64,000 nt of DNA from Oscillospiraceae bacterium (GTDB taxonomy: Bacteria > Bacillota > Clostridia > Oscillospirales > Ruminococcaceae): positions 1 to 64,000 of the forward strand of contig JAQUYD010000011.1 in assembly GCA_028692035.1 (NCBI GenBank), written 5' to 3'. Below are positions 56,518 to 64,000 of the stretch, piece after piece. Positions within the stretch are counted from its first letter, which is position 1; each line of letters starts with the position of its first letter. The position numbers and the translations under genes are program-made. The notes beneath the pieces were generated by a model. That model did not search any database. It was given only the letters and a program-made list of their open reading frames with translations, and was not told the DNA's origin.

Positions 56518-57969
56518 ATGGAAATTAAAAACAAGCGCCTAACGGACAATGAATTTTATGAAATCCGCAAAACCGTTCTCAATCAGTGGCCTACCGGCAA
56601 GGATGTGGACCTGGAAGAATCGTTCGCTTTTCACAAATCGCTGCCGGACAGCAAGATCTTCAGCAAAAAATTGGCCGAAGCCAAAGCCAACCGCGTCACA
56701 TTGGTACAGCCCCGCGCCGGCGTCGCGCTGGTGCAAAAGCACATCGAGCTTTTGACCTATCTGCAGGATAAGGGCGGCGCCGACCTGCTGCCGACCACCA
56801 TTGACAGCTACACCCGCCAAAACCGCTATAAAGAGGCGGAAATCGGTATTGAAGAATCCATCAAAACCGGTAAATCTATGCTCAACGGCTTCCCCGCCGT
56901 CAACCACGGCGTCGGCGCAATCCGCCAGGTGGTCAATGCCATCGACGTACCGCTGCAGATCCGTCATGGCACCCCAGACGCCCGCCTGCTGACCGAAATC
57001 GTTTTCGCCGGCGGCTACACCAGTTACGAAGGCGGCGGGATCTCCTATAACATCCCCTACGCAAAAAGCGTTCCGCTGGAACGGACCATCGCCGACTGGC
57101 AGTACTGCGACCGTTTGACCGGTATTTACGAAGAGGCCGGTATTTCTATCAACCGCGAGCCCTACGGCCCGCTGACCGGCACGCTGGTTCCTCCAAGCAT
57201 TTCCCATGCGGTTGCCATCATTGAGGCGCTGCTGGCTGCCGAGCAGGGCGTTAAGAACATCACCGTAGGCTACGGCCAATGCGGAAACCTGGTGCAAGAT
57301 GTCGCGGCAATTCATACGCTGGAGAAGCTGACCGAAGAATATCTGCATCAGTATGGGTACAACAATGTAGTCGTTACAACCGTGCTACACCAGTGGATGG
57401 GCGGGTTCCCGCAGGATGAGGCCCAAGCGTTCGGCGTTATTTCCTGGGGCAGCGCCGCCGCGGCTCTTTCCCACGCTACAAAGGTTATTGTCAAAACGCC
57501 ACATGAGGCGATGGGCGTTCCCACTGCCGAGGCCAACGCGCAGGGGCTGCGCTGCACCAAACAGGTCATTTCCATGCTGCGCGATCAGTCTTTAGACGAA
57601 AATTCCCTCAATGAAGAAAAAGAGATTATCACCGCCGAGACCAAATGCCTGCTGGACAAATGCTTTGAGCTGGGCAACGGTGATATCGCGTTGGGAACCG
57701 TACGCGCTTTCCAGGCCGGTGTACTGGACGTTCCTTTTGCCCCTTCTCGCTATAACGCTGGCCAGATGCTGCCGGTACGTGACAACAACGGCGCCGTGCG
57801 CATCCTCACCATGGGCAACCTGCCCTTCACCCCGGAGCTGGTTGATTTTAACCATGCAAAAATTAACGAGCGGGCCAAGTTTGAAAATCGCAAGGCTTCC
57901 TTCCAGATGGCCATTGACGACGTTTACGCCATCAGTAAAGGCAGACTGGTCGGCAGACCCAGAGGCTAA
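56518..57969 (+). CDS. glmE: glutamate mutase epsilon subunit
   Basis: The 483-residue catalytic barrel subunit. [10 protein letters not shown]-like start, [17 protein letters not shown] (about 60), substrate-contact arginines in [14 protein letters not shown] (about 145) and [17 protein letters not shown] are present. It forms the active enzyme with GlmS. The length is standard. CGGAGG lies upstream, 21 bases after glmL. Confidence 0.96.
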   Translation: MEIKNKRLTDNEFYEIRKTVLNQWPTGKDVDLEESFAFHKSLPDSKIFSKKLAEAKANRVTLVQPRAGVALVQKHIELLTYLQDKGGADLLPTTIDSYTRQNRYKEAEIGIEESIKTGKSMLNGFPAVNHGVGAIRQVVNAIDVPLQIRHGTPDARLLTEIVFAGGYTSYEGGGISYNIPYAKSVPLERTIADWQYCDRLTGIYEEAGISINREPYGPLTGTLVPPSISHAVAIIEALLAAEQGVKNITVGYGQCGNLVQDVAAIHTLEKLTEEYLHQYGYNNVVVTTVLHQWMGGFPQDEAQAFGVISWGSAAAALSHATKVIVKTPHEAMGVPTAEANAQGLRCTKQVISMLRDQSLDENSLNEEKEIITAETKCLLDKCFELGNGDIALGTVRAFQAGVLDVPFAPSRYNAGQMLPVRDNNGAVRILTMGNLPFTPELVDFNHAKINERAKFENRKASFQMAIDDVYAISKGRLVGRPRG

Positions 57970-57990
57970 TTATAAAGGAGTTGTCAGATT

Positions 57991-59235
57991 ATGAAAATTA
58001 CCAAAGTCATTTGCTCCAAAGGCAGAACCGGTTTCTTCTTCGACGATCAGCGCGCTATCAAAAAAGGCGCTGTCTCTGACGGGGCCGCTTATGTCGGCAA
58101 ACCGGTAACCGACGGCTTTACTTCGATCCGTCAGGCGGGCGAGGCCATTTCGGTCATGCTCGTTTTGGAGGACGGCCAGATCGCATACGGCGATTGCGCT
58201 GCCGTTCAGTATTCCGGCGCCGGCGGCCGTGATCCGCTGTTTTTGGCCGAAGATTTTATTCCAGTCATCGAGAAAGAAATTGCCCCCATGCTGATTGGAC
58301 AGGAGGCTGACAGCTTCCGCCGTTTGGCCGAAATGATCGACCACCCGGAAAAAGCCGGCAAAAAATTCCATACCGCCATCCGCTATGGTGTGACCCAGGC
58401 GATTTTGGACGCTGTTGCCAAGGCCAAACACGAAATGATGTGCGATGTGATCGCCGAAGAGTATGGCACCACCGTTTCCGACAAAGAAATCCCGATTTTC
58501 ACCCAGTCTGGAGACAACCGCTATGAGAACTCCGATAAAATGATCATCAAGCAGGCGGACGTACTGCCCCACGCGCTGATCAACAACGTCAAAACCAAGC
58601 TGGGCGAGCACGGCGAACTGCTGGAAGAATATGTTGCCTGGCTGCGCGACCGCATTTTGAAACTGCGCACCCGTGATGATTATCTGCCGGTTTTCCATAT
58701 TGACGTATACGGAACCATTGGCGCCGCATTTGGAAATGACAATTACGAAGCGATGGCTGATTATCTTGCTAAGCTTGAAAAAATCGCAAAACCTTTCCAC
58801 CTTCGCATTGAGGGCCCGATGGATGTTGAGGACCGCGAACTGCAGATGAAAGCGCTGGCGGAGTTGACCCGCGTTGTTGACGAACGCGGCATCAACGTGG
58901 AGTTGGTTGCTGACGAATGGTGCAACACCCTGGAAGACATTAAGTACTTTGCCGACAACAAAGCTGGCCATATGGTACAGATCAAAACCCCGGATCTGGG
59001 CGGCATCAACAACATTGCCGAAGCAGTGCTGTATTGCAAAGAAAAAGGCATCGGCGCTTATCAGGGCGGCACCTGCAACGAGACTGACCGTTCGGCGCAG
59101 GTCTGCGTCAATATCGCCATGGCGGTACAGCCTGATCAAATCCTGGCCAAACCCGGCATGGGCGTTGACGAAGGCTATATGATCGTTTACAACGAAATGC
59201 AGCGCATTCTTGCTGTCCGCAAAGCGCTGAAATAA
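57991..59235 (+). CDS. mal: methylaspartate ammonia-lyase
   Basis: A 414-residue enolase-superfamily enzyme that converts 3-methylaspartate to mesaconate and ammonia. The substrate motif IEGPMDVEDRELQMKAL, the metal Asp/Glu residues in VFHIDVYGTIG and VELVADEWCNT, and the base Lys in MVQIKTPDLGG (about 331) are visible. It follows glmE by 21 bases, so the pathway is complete to mesaconate. Confidence 0.96.
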   Translation: MKITKVICSKGRTGFFFDDQRAIKKGAVSDGAAYVGKPVTDGFTSIRQAGEAISVMLVLEDGQIAYGDCAAVQYSGAGGRDPLFLAEDFIPVIEKEIAPMLIGQEADSFRRLAEMIDHPEKAGKKFHTAIRYGVTQAILDAVAKAKHEMMCDVIAEEYGTTVSDKEIPIFTQSGDNRYENSDKMIIKQADVLPHALINNVKTKLGEHGELLEEYVAWLRDRILKLRTRDDYLPVFHIDVYGTIGAAFGNDNYEAMADYLAKLEKIAKPFHLRIEGPMDVEDRELQMKALAELTRVVDERGINVELVADEWCNTLEDIKYFADNKAGHMVQIKTPDLGGINNIAEAVLYCKEKGIGAYQGGTCNETDRSAQVCVNIAMAVQPDQILAKPGMGVDEGYMIVYNEMQRILAVRKALK

Positions 59236-59248
59236 GGAGGCATTCATC

Positions 59249-60607
59249 GTGAAAGAGGAATTCCGTATTTTATCAACCACTGCCATCCTGGGCTATGGTT
59301 TTCCCCAGGAATCGTTTGACGAAGGCATGAAACGCAAACCCGATCTCATCGCCGTAGACGCCGGCTCTACTGATCCCGGCCCCTTCTATCTGGGCGAAGG
59401 CGTTTCCTTTACCGATCGGGGCGCGGTCAAACGCGACCTGGAAATCATGATCTGCGCCGGCATCAAAGAGAATATTCCGGTTGTCATCGGTACCGCCGGC
59501 GGCTCTGGCGCCAAACCGCACCTGGAGTGGTGTGCCGATATCATCCGCGAGATTGCCAAAGAGCACGACCTGCACTTTAAAATGGCAATGATCCATGCGG
59601 ATATGGACAAAGAAGAGATGAAAAAGGCATTGGCTGACGGCAAAATCAGCCCTCTGGAACCTGCACCGCAGCTAACGGCGGAAAACATCGACGCTACCAC
59701 ACATATTGTAGGCCAAATGGGCGTTGAGCCCATCATGAAAGCGATGGACAGCGGTGTGCAGGTTGTGCTGGCTGGGCGCGCCTATGACCCTACTGTCTTC
59801 GCGGCCCCTGCAATCCGCAAAGGATATGATAAAGGATTGGCGATTCATTTGGGTAAAATCCTGGAATGCGCCTCGATCTGCGCGACGCCCGGCAGCGGGT
59901 CCGACTGCATGTTCGGCTATCTGGGCGAGGATTACTTCCGGGTAGAGCCTCTGTCCTCCGTGCGCAAATGCACGACCTTATCCGTTGCGGCACATACCCT
60001 GTACGAAAAAACCAACCCCTATATCCTGCCTGGCCCCGGCGGCCATTTGGATCTGACCGATACCACTTTTGAGCAGGATTCTGAGAATACCGTTAAGGTC
60101 AAGGGAAGCCGTTATGTGACCGCGCCGAAATACACGATCAAATTGGAAGGCGCCAAATGCATTGGTTATCGTACCGTTTCGGTTGCCGGCACCCGCGACC
60201 CGATCATGATCAGCAAGATTGACGACATCGTCGAGGGCGTTCGTGCCCGTGTTGCGGACAATTACCGCGAAAAGGGGTATCAATACACCCTGAATTTCAC
60301 CATCTATGGTAAAAACGGTGTGATGGGCGACCTTGAGCCGGTAAAAGACGCACATCCCCATGAGCTGGGCGTTGTCATTGAAGTTGTAGCCGACACACAG
60401 GAACAGGCGGATACCATCTGCGCTTCTGCCCGTTCCACCATGCTGCATTACGGCTACGAAGGCCGCCGTGCCACCGCTGGCAATCTGGCGTTCCCCTTCT
60501 CTCCCAGTGATTTTCATGCCGGCCGTGTTTATGTGTTCAGCATGTACCATATCATTGAAGTAGAAGATCCCACCGCGTTGTTCCCTATCAACATTGTCAC
60601 CCTTTAA
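59249..60607 (+). CDS. AtuA-like (DUF1446) protein
   Basis: A 452-residue protein of the acyclic-terpene-utilisation AtuA-like family, seen from LIAVDAGSTDPGPFYLG, VIGTAGGSGAKPHLEW, VLAGRAYDPTVFAAPAIRKG and GTRDPIMISKIDDI. Family members have no firmly known reaction. It starts with GTG 13 bases after mal and is followed 15 bases later by its usual partner DUF4387. The position right after mal suggests work on mesaconate or a derived acid; that is inference. Confidence 0.87.
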   Translation: MKEEFRILSTTAILGYGFPQESFDEGMKRKPDLIAVDAGSTDPGPFYLGEGVSFTDRGAVKRDLEIMICAGIKENIPVVIGTAGGSGAKPHLEWCADIIREIAKEHDLHFKMAMIHADMDKEEMKKALADGKISPLEPAPQLTAENIDATTHIVGQMGVEPIMKAMDSGVQVVLAGRAYDPTVFAAPAIRKGYDKGLAIHLGKILECASICATPGSGSDCMFGYLGEDYFRVEPLSSVRKCTTLSVAAHTLYEKTNPYILPGPGGHLDLTDTTFEQDSENTVKVKGSRYVTAPKYTIKLEGAKCIGYRTVSVAGTRDPIMISKIDDIVEGVRARVADNYREKGYQYTLNFTIYGKNGVMGDLEPVKDAHPHELGVVIEVVADTQEQADTICASARSTMLHYGYEGRRATAGNLAFPFSPSDFHAGRVYVFSMYHIIEVEDPTALFPINIVTL

Positions 60608-60622
60608 GGAGGAGAGACTGCT

Positions 60623-60940
60623 ATGAAAACCAAATTAACCGATATCACTGATGTTGTGCGCAGCAAGAACTCCGGCCCTTATGAGCTGACGCTGGACATC
60701 ATGTTCAAAACATTCGAGGATTTTGAAAAGGTTTGCGCGGCGAAAGCCATCAATGAAAAGCTAATCTGCGATCTTTATAAAATCACTCCTGATAAGATCA
60801 TCAATATCATTGATTTTAAACCCGCAAAATCCATTAAGGTCACCATCAAACGCCCCATTTGCTCCGGCGATTTGGGCGAGACCGATGTATACGGCGCACA
60901 GCAACATGCGCCCCTGTTGGATGTTGTGCTGGACCTTTAA
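60623..60940 (+). CDS. DUF4387 protein, partner of the AtuA-like protein
   Basis: A 105-residue protein matching DUF4387: DVVRSKNSGPYELTLDIMF at the start and RPICSGDLGETDVYGAQQHA near the end. In other genomes this domain is adjacent or fused to AtuA-like proteins, so the two probably form one enzyme. TAAGGAGGAG precedes the ATG. It is the last gene before the operon terminator. Confidence 0.9.
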   Translation: MKTKLTDITDVVRSKNSGPYELTLDIMFKTFEDFEKVCAAKAINEKLICDLYKITPDKIINIIDFKPAKSIKVTIKRPICSGDLGETDVYGAQQHAPLLDVVLDL

Positions 60941-60977
60941 AAGAGCTCTGGACTTTGTCCGGATTTTCCTCTACAAT

Positions 60978-61003
60978 AAAAGGTGGGCGAATGCCCACCT
61001 TTT
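60978..61003 (+). terminator. rho-independent terminator of the mutase operon
   Basis: A perfect 11-bp stem (AAAAGGTGGGC, 60978-60988, with 60993-61003) around GAAT, followed by a T-rich run. It separates the mutase operon from the P-loop gene. Confidence 0.88.
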
Positions 61004-61093
61004 ATTATTATTTTCTGCGGCGTTGTTATCCCCGGCCGATTTCGTTGCAAAGATCTTTAAACGTCCAACCGGACTTGGAACAGGAGGTTTTTT

Positions 61094-62023
61094 ATGCCAT
61101 ATTCCGCACGAATGCAGCAAAGCCATTTATACAGCGTTTTCTTTGCGCCCCGCGGCCTTACCCGTATGGCCGATTTGGGAATGCAGATTGGTCAACAGTA
61201 TCTTAGCCCTTTTGATAAACTCATCGGCATCATCGGTGAAGCGGGCTCCGGAAAAAGTATGCTGGTCAAAGGCATGTTCCCCGGATTGGAACTGACCAAC
61301 GATGACGAAGGCGTCAATGTCCGCCCTCTTCCGATCCTGCATTTGGACACCGGCGCGTTTTACAGTCCCCACACCTACCACTTGGATATCCGTTTTGAAT
61401 CCGCTTTTACCCAGATGTGGCAACTGAAAGATGCAATTTTAGGAGCTATTAACGCGGGGAAACGGGTGGTAGTAGAACATTTTGATCTGATCTACCCTAT
61501 CCTTGGGGTCAACGCCCACCTGCTCATCGGCGTAGGCAGCGAGATTATTGTCACCCGGCCGAACATGTTCGGCCCGGAACCCCAAGACATTGCGGACAGT
61601 GTCTTCCACACCATCCACGACCGAAAGATGGCCCACTCGGCGGAGGATCTGTGCGGCCACATTCTGGAATCGCATGGCATCAACCGCTTTGCCCACCGGG
61701 ATGTCAAACACGGGTTTATCCTCGTGTTTGACGAAAAGCCAAACATCGACTTAATGGCCTTGGAAATGGACGCCAATGCGGCAATTCAGATGAACCTGCC
61801 GATTTCCTATGTGGACGACAAGCACATCTCCATCGGGGAAGATCTTTATCACTGTACGGGGCCGCGTATGCACATCGGCTCCACGGGAGAAATCAAAAAC
61901 TTTGCCCTGCTGCATGAATTTATGGAGGACCCGATTACCAAAGAGTACTATCTGGTTGGGGTGGTCAGCTCCAGGGGCGAATTGCGTGCCAACGACTTGA
62001 ACCGAATCCACGTGGAAGATTAG
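61094..62023 (+). CDS. P-loop protein with tRNA_SAD-like C-terminal domain
   Basis: A 309-residue protein. GIIGEAGSGKSMLVKGMFPG (about 46-65) is a Walker A motif in a kinase-like fold. The C-terminal third has AHSAEDLCGHIL, RFAHRDVKHG and CTGPRMHIGSTGEI (about 255), which mirrors the CGGTH-TGEI zinc motif of the second additional domain of alanyl-tRNA synthetase, though with Cys and His further apart. The function is unknown. AGGAGG precedes the ATG and cobO starts ten bases after its stop. Confidence 0.75.
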   Translation: MPYSARMQQSHLYSVFFAPRGLTRMADLGMQIGQQYLSPFDKLIGIIGEAGSGKSMLVKGMFPGLELTNDDEGVNVRPLPILHLDTGAFYSPHTYHLDIRFESAFTQMWQLKDAILGAINAGKRVVVEHFDLIYPILGVNAHLLIGVGSEIIVTRPNMFGPEPQDIADSVFHTIHDRKMAHSAEDLCGHILESHGINRFAHRDVKHGFILVFDEKPNIDLMALEMDANAAIQMNLPISYVDDKHISIGEDLYHCTGPRMHIGSTGEIKNFALLHEFMEDPITKEYYLVGVVSSRGELRANDLNRIHVED

Positions 62024-62033
62024 AGGGACGAAA

Positions 62034-62564
62034 ATGGAAGAGAAAAATAAATTTGGCTTGATCCATATCTATTGTGGCGATGGGAAAGGAAAAACCACGG
62101 CCGCCGTAGGGCTCTGCGTCCGCGCCACAGGCCGGGGGCACAAATGCCTTTGGACTTCTTTTTTAAAGGATTATGACTCCGGCGAATTCATGGGGAATCT
62201 CCCGTTTACCCTTTATAAGGGTGAGCCGGTGCGGCAGTTTGTTTTTACGATGACCGAGGAACAGAAGCTTGCCACAGCCAACGAGCATACGGAACGGCTA
62301 AAGCGCGTATTTGAAAAGGCAGCGGCCGAAAATTTCGATCTCTTAGTATTGGATGAATCTGTCGCCTCCTGCAATTTAAATCTGATTCCGGTAGGATTGC
62401 TGGTTCAACTGTTGCAGGAAAAGCCCGACCATCTAGAAGTGATTCTGACCGGGCGCGACCCCCATCCCGAACTGGTTGCGCTGGCCGACTACATCAGCGA
62501 AATTCAACCGGTCAAGCATCCGTATAACCGTGGCGTTCCCAGCCGCGAAGGAATTGAAAGCTAA
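62034..62564 (+). CDS. cobO: cob(I)yrinic acid a,c-diamide adenosyltransferase
   Basis: A 176-residue CobO/BtuR-type enzyme that makes adenosylcobalamin from reduced corrinoid and ATP. The unusual P-loop IYCGDGKGKTTAAVGL is at about 14-29, LLVLDESVAS at about 100, and the C-terminal PVKHPYNRGVPSREGIE matches the family. It supplies the coenzyme of glutamate mutase encoded upstream. The pair with the P-loop gene has its own transcript after the mutase terminator. Confidence 0.94.
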   Translation: MEEKNKFGLIHIYCGDGKGKTTAAVGLCVRATGRGHKCLWTSFLKDYDSGEFMGNLPFTLYKGEPVRQFVFTMTEEQKLATANEHTERLKRVFEKAAAENFDLLVLDESVASCNLNLIPVGLLVQLLQEKPDHLEVILTGRDPHPELVALADYISEIQPVKHPYNRGVPSREGIES

Positions 62565-62586
62565 GGAATGTAACTCTGATGAAACA

Positions 62587-62620
62587 AAAAAGCAACGGCT
62601 ACAAGTAGCCGTTGCTTTTT
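62587..62620. terminator. bidirectional terminator between cobO and the MFS gene
   Basis: A 16-bp stem (AAAAAGCAACGGCTAC, 62587-62602, with 62605-62620) with A and T runs, between convergent genes. Confidence 0.88.
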
Positions 62621-62645
62621 ATGTATGCAACCTAAAATCCGATCA

Positions 62646-63944
62646 TTAGTCGTCCAAATCCGAGAAGGCATCTTCGTCCACCTGATGATGCAATGTTTCC
62701 GGCAAACTGAAGAGCAAAGGCATACGGATGCAGATTTCACAGGCGATGTAAATGATAAAAATCCATTGGCCGCCAAACTGATCGTAAACAATGCCGCCAA
62801 GCGCCGCCATCAATGCACTGAACATGGAACTGAAAAAGCGGACCACCCCAACCCATCGTCCCATGACTTTATGCGGGACAAGCTCATTCTGGATCGATGC
62901 CGCCAGAGGGCCACCAATTTCTTGAAATCCTTGCAGGATCCCAACTACCAACAGCATTGCCGCGCTTTTGGTCGTAATGAGCAAAACCAAGCCGATCAAA
63001 TACAAGCCGACCGTTAACGTCAATATTTTCTTGCGCCCAAAGCGATCGCCAAGAACGCCGAAAAAGTAACCGCATACAACCGATGTAAGGGCTGTTGCCG
63101 TAACCATCCCCGCCAATGTTGCGGCGCTGGCATTCTTTGTTTCTGCGGCAAAAAGCTGTACATAAGGAATGACCATGGCCACCGGCATATTGCCAACTAC
63201 CGCCATAAAAAGCCATTTGACACAGTTTTTGTCGGCCTTCAAAATAGCGACTGCATCCTTGATTGCATTGCGCTTTATTTTTGGGTTCGTCGTGGTCCAT
63301 TTTGCAAAGGAAAGTTTGAACACAACGACAAGTAAGGAAATAATCGTAATGGTAAGGGTGATAAAAAACAGCGGGCGAATGCTGTTCGGATCTGTCGGCG
63401 TGTCTGTGACCTTCATGATATTCACTAAAAACCAGCCAGAAAACATCGGGCCCACCATACCCAAAAGGCCAGCTGCCAACGATTCGCAAACAAGCATCCC
63501 TTTTGCCCGATCGCAGTTGGCAAGGCAGTTGCCACAAATAGTAGCGCAGCTTTGCCCGCCAACGCCGCCGCCCAGTTGATGCAAAAACATTCCAAGCGCC
63601 GCAACCTGCCAAATCGGCGCCGCAGCAAAAGCCAAATAGCCGCCGGCCAAAATCTAAATACCAACAATGTAAACTCTTTTTGGGCCATGCCGGTCAATCA
63701 CCTGGCCGATGTAAGGCCCAAGCAGCCCGCTGGCAATCAGGCCCAGGCTGGTAATCAAGCCCAGCTGTGTCTTGGTAGCGCCTAACAGGATGATATAAAG
63801 CGTCAAATACGGTAAAATAATTTTGTAGCCCAGTCGCTCTAGCGATGTGCGGATAACGGTAATTCTCCAGTCTCTTTGCTGCGCTTTCCAAAATTTGGGG
63901 ATATTAAGCGCAGCTGTCTGTTCTTGTGTTTCGTCTGTTTTCAT
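62646..63944 (-). pseudogene. MFS transporter gene interrupted by an in-frame TAG
   Basis: One continuous minus-strand frame of 433 codons encodes a major facilitator protein with 12 expected helices. The conserved loop after helix 2 is visible (GQVIDRHGPKRVY, then GVLGDRFGRKKILTL in the second half). A TAG at 63654-63656 interrupts helix 3: VYIVGI, stop, ILAGGYLAFA. Both halves keep frame and family character, and the start has GAGGAG. It is therefore a single nonsense change, a sequencing error, or a read-through codon. The substrate is unknown. Confidence 0.85.
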
Positions 63945-64000
63945 TTTTCTCCTCTTTCCCCGCCGTTATATTTTACAACCGATGGCAGTAATGATAAAAC

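Noticed and set aside
57970-59286. Long minus-strand open frame (438 codons)
   Set aside because: It is antisense to mal, which has full enolase-superfamily motifs and a ribosome site. The antisense product has low-complexity, shadow-like composition and no motif.
63654-63656. TAG as a pyrrolysine codon in the MFS gene
   Set aside because: No pyrrolysine machinery or insertion context is seen, and transporters are not known users of this residue. A nonsense mutation or sequencing error is simpler.

Overview
The window reads as a chromosomal segment of a spore-forming, strictly anaerobic member of the Clostridia, probably in or near the Oscillospirales/Ruminococcaceae. This is inferred from gene content and moderate GC, not from a marker gene. 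The pointers are YunB and HemZ, CdaA/CdaR, GatCAB, a split P-protein glycine cleavage system, amino-acid control by T-boxes, and B12-dependent glutamate fermentation by the methylaspartate route. Most of it is ordinary core chromosome. Only the first ~500 bases look like the edge of an integrated mobile element.

Layout. 1-509: tail of an unidentified gene, a long perfect hairpin and non-coding DNA, probably an element edge. 510-8076 (minus): small hypothetical, TSCPD protein, malic enzyme, then ligA-gatC-gatA-gatB. 8258-11545 (minus): dltC, dltA, a VanW protein and yunB, without dltB or dltD. 11810-13925: membrane-anchored XRE regulator (minus) and HAD phosphatase (plus). 13929-16563 (plus): consensus promoter, T-box leader, XRE-cupin regulator and AMP-forming acyl-CoA synthetase. 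16639-25719 (minus): zinc-ribbon protein, recJ-rel-dtd-MBL-hemZ, FAD-dependent dehydrogenase. 25795-31820 (minus): cdaA-cdaR, ispD-ispF, CarD with a small Cys-rich partner, GyrI-like protein, TRIC-type channel. 31907-39526 (plus): tandem glycine riboswitch driving gcvT, a flavin reductase, gcvH, gcvPA, gcvPB, lplA and lpdA. 39641-41347 (minus): plsC and a DUF975 membrane protein. 41473-43898 (plus): a Phe-rich leader peptide and terminator ahead of aroF-pheA. 44041-51693: SprT-like protein, paaK with an ACT protein, a sodium:solute symporter, and a long-type ileS behind its own T-box. 51737-53291 (minus): hypothetical, ECF S component, DUF4430 protein. 53453-62564 (plus): GntR regulator, glutamate mutase (glmS-mutL-glmE), methylaspartate ammonia-lyase, AtuA-like and DUF4387 proteins, a P-loop/tRNA_SAD-like protein and cobO. 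62646-63944 (minus): an MFS gene broken by an in-frame TAG.

How it fits together. The right-hand cluster turns glutamate into 3-methylaspartate and then mesaconate plus ammonia. It includes its own reactivation factor and a cobalamin adenosyltransferase, and a possible cobalamin-related uptake pair lies divergently beside its regulator. The glycine operon is nearly self-contained: T, H and split P proteins, lipoate ligase and the L protein sit behind one glycine sensor. Three amino-acid leaders use two mechanisms. Two T-boxes appear to read an AUC (Ile) codon, one before ileS and one before an acyl-CoA synthetase. The aroF-pheA operon instead has a translated Phe-rich leader peptide and terminator, as in enterobacterial pheL. 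The most novel-looking points are this Phe attenuator, the Ile-type T-box on a CoA ligase operon (suggesting isoleucine made from a branched short-chain acid), and the uncharacterised proteins in and beside the methylaspartate operon.
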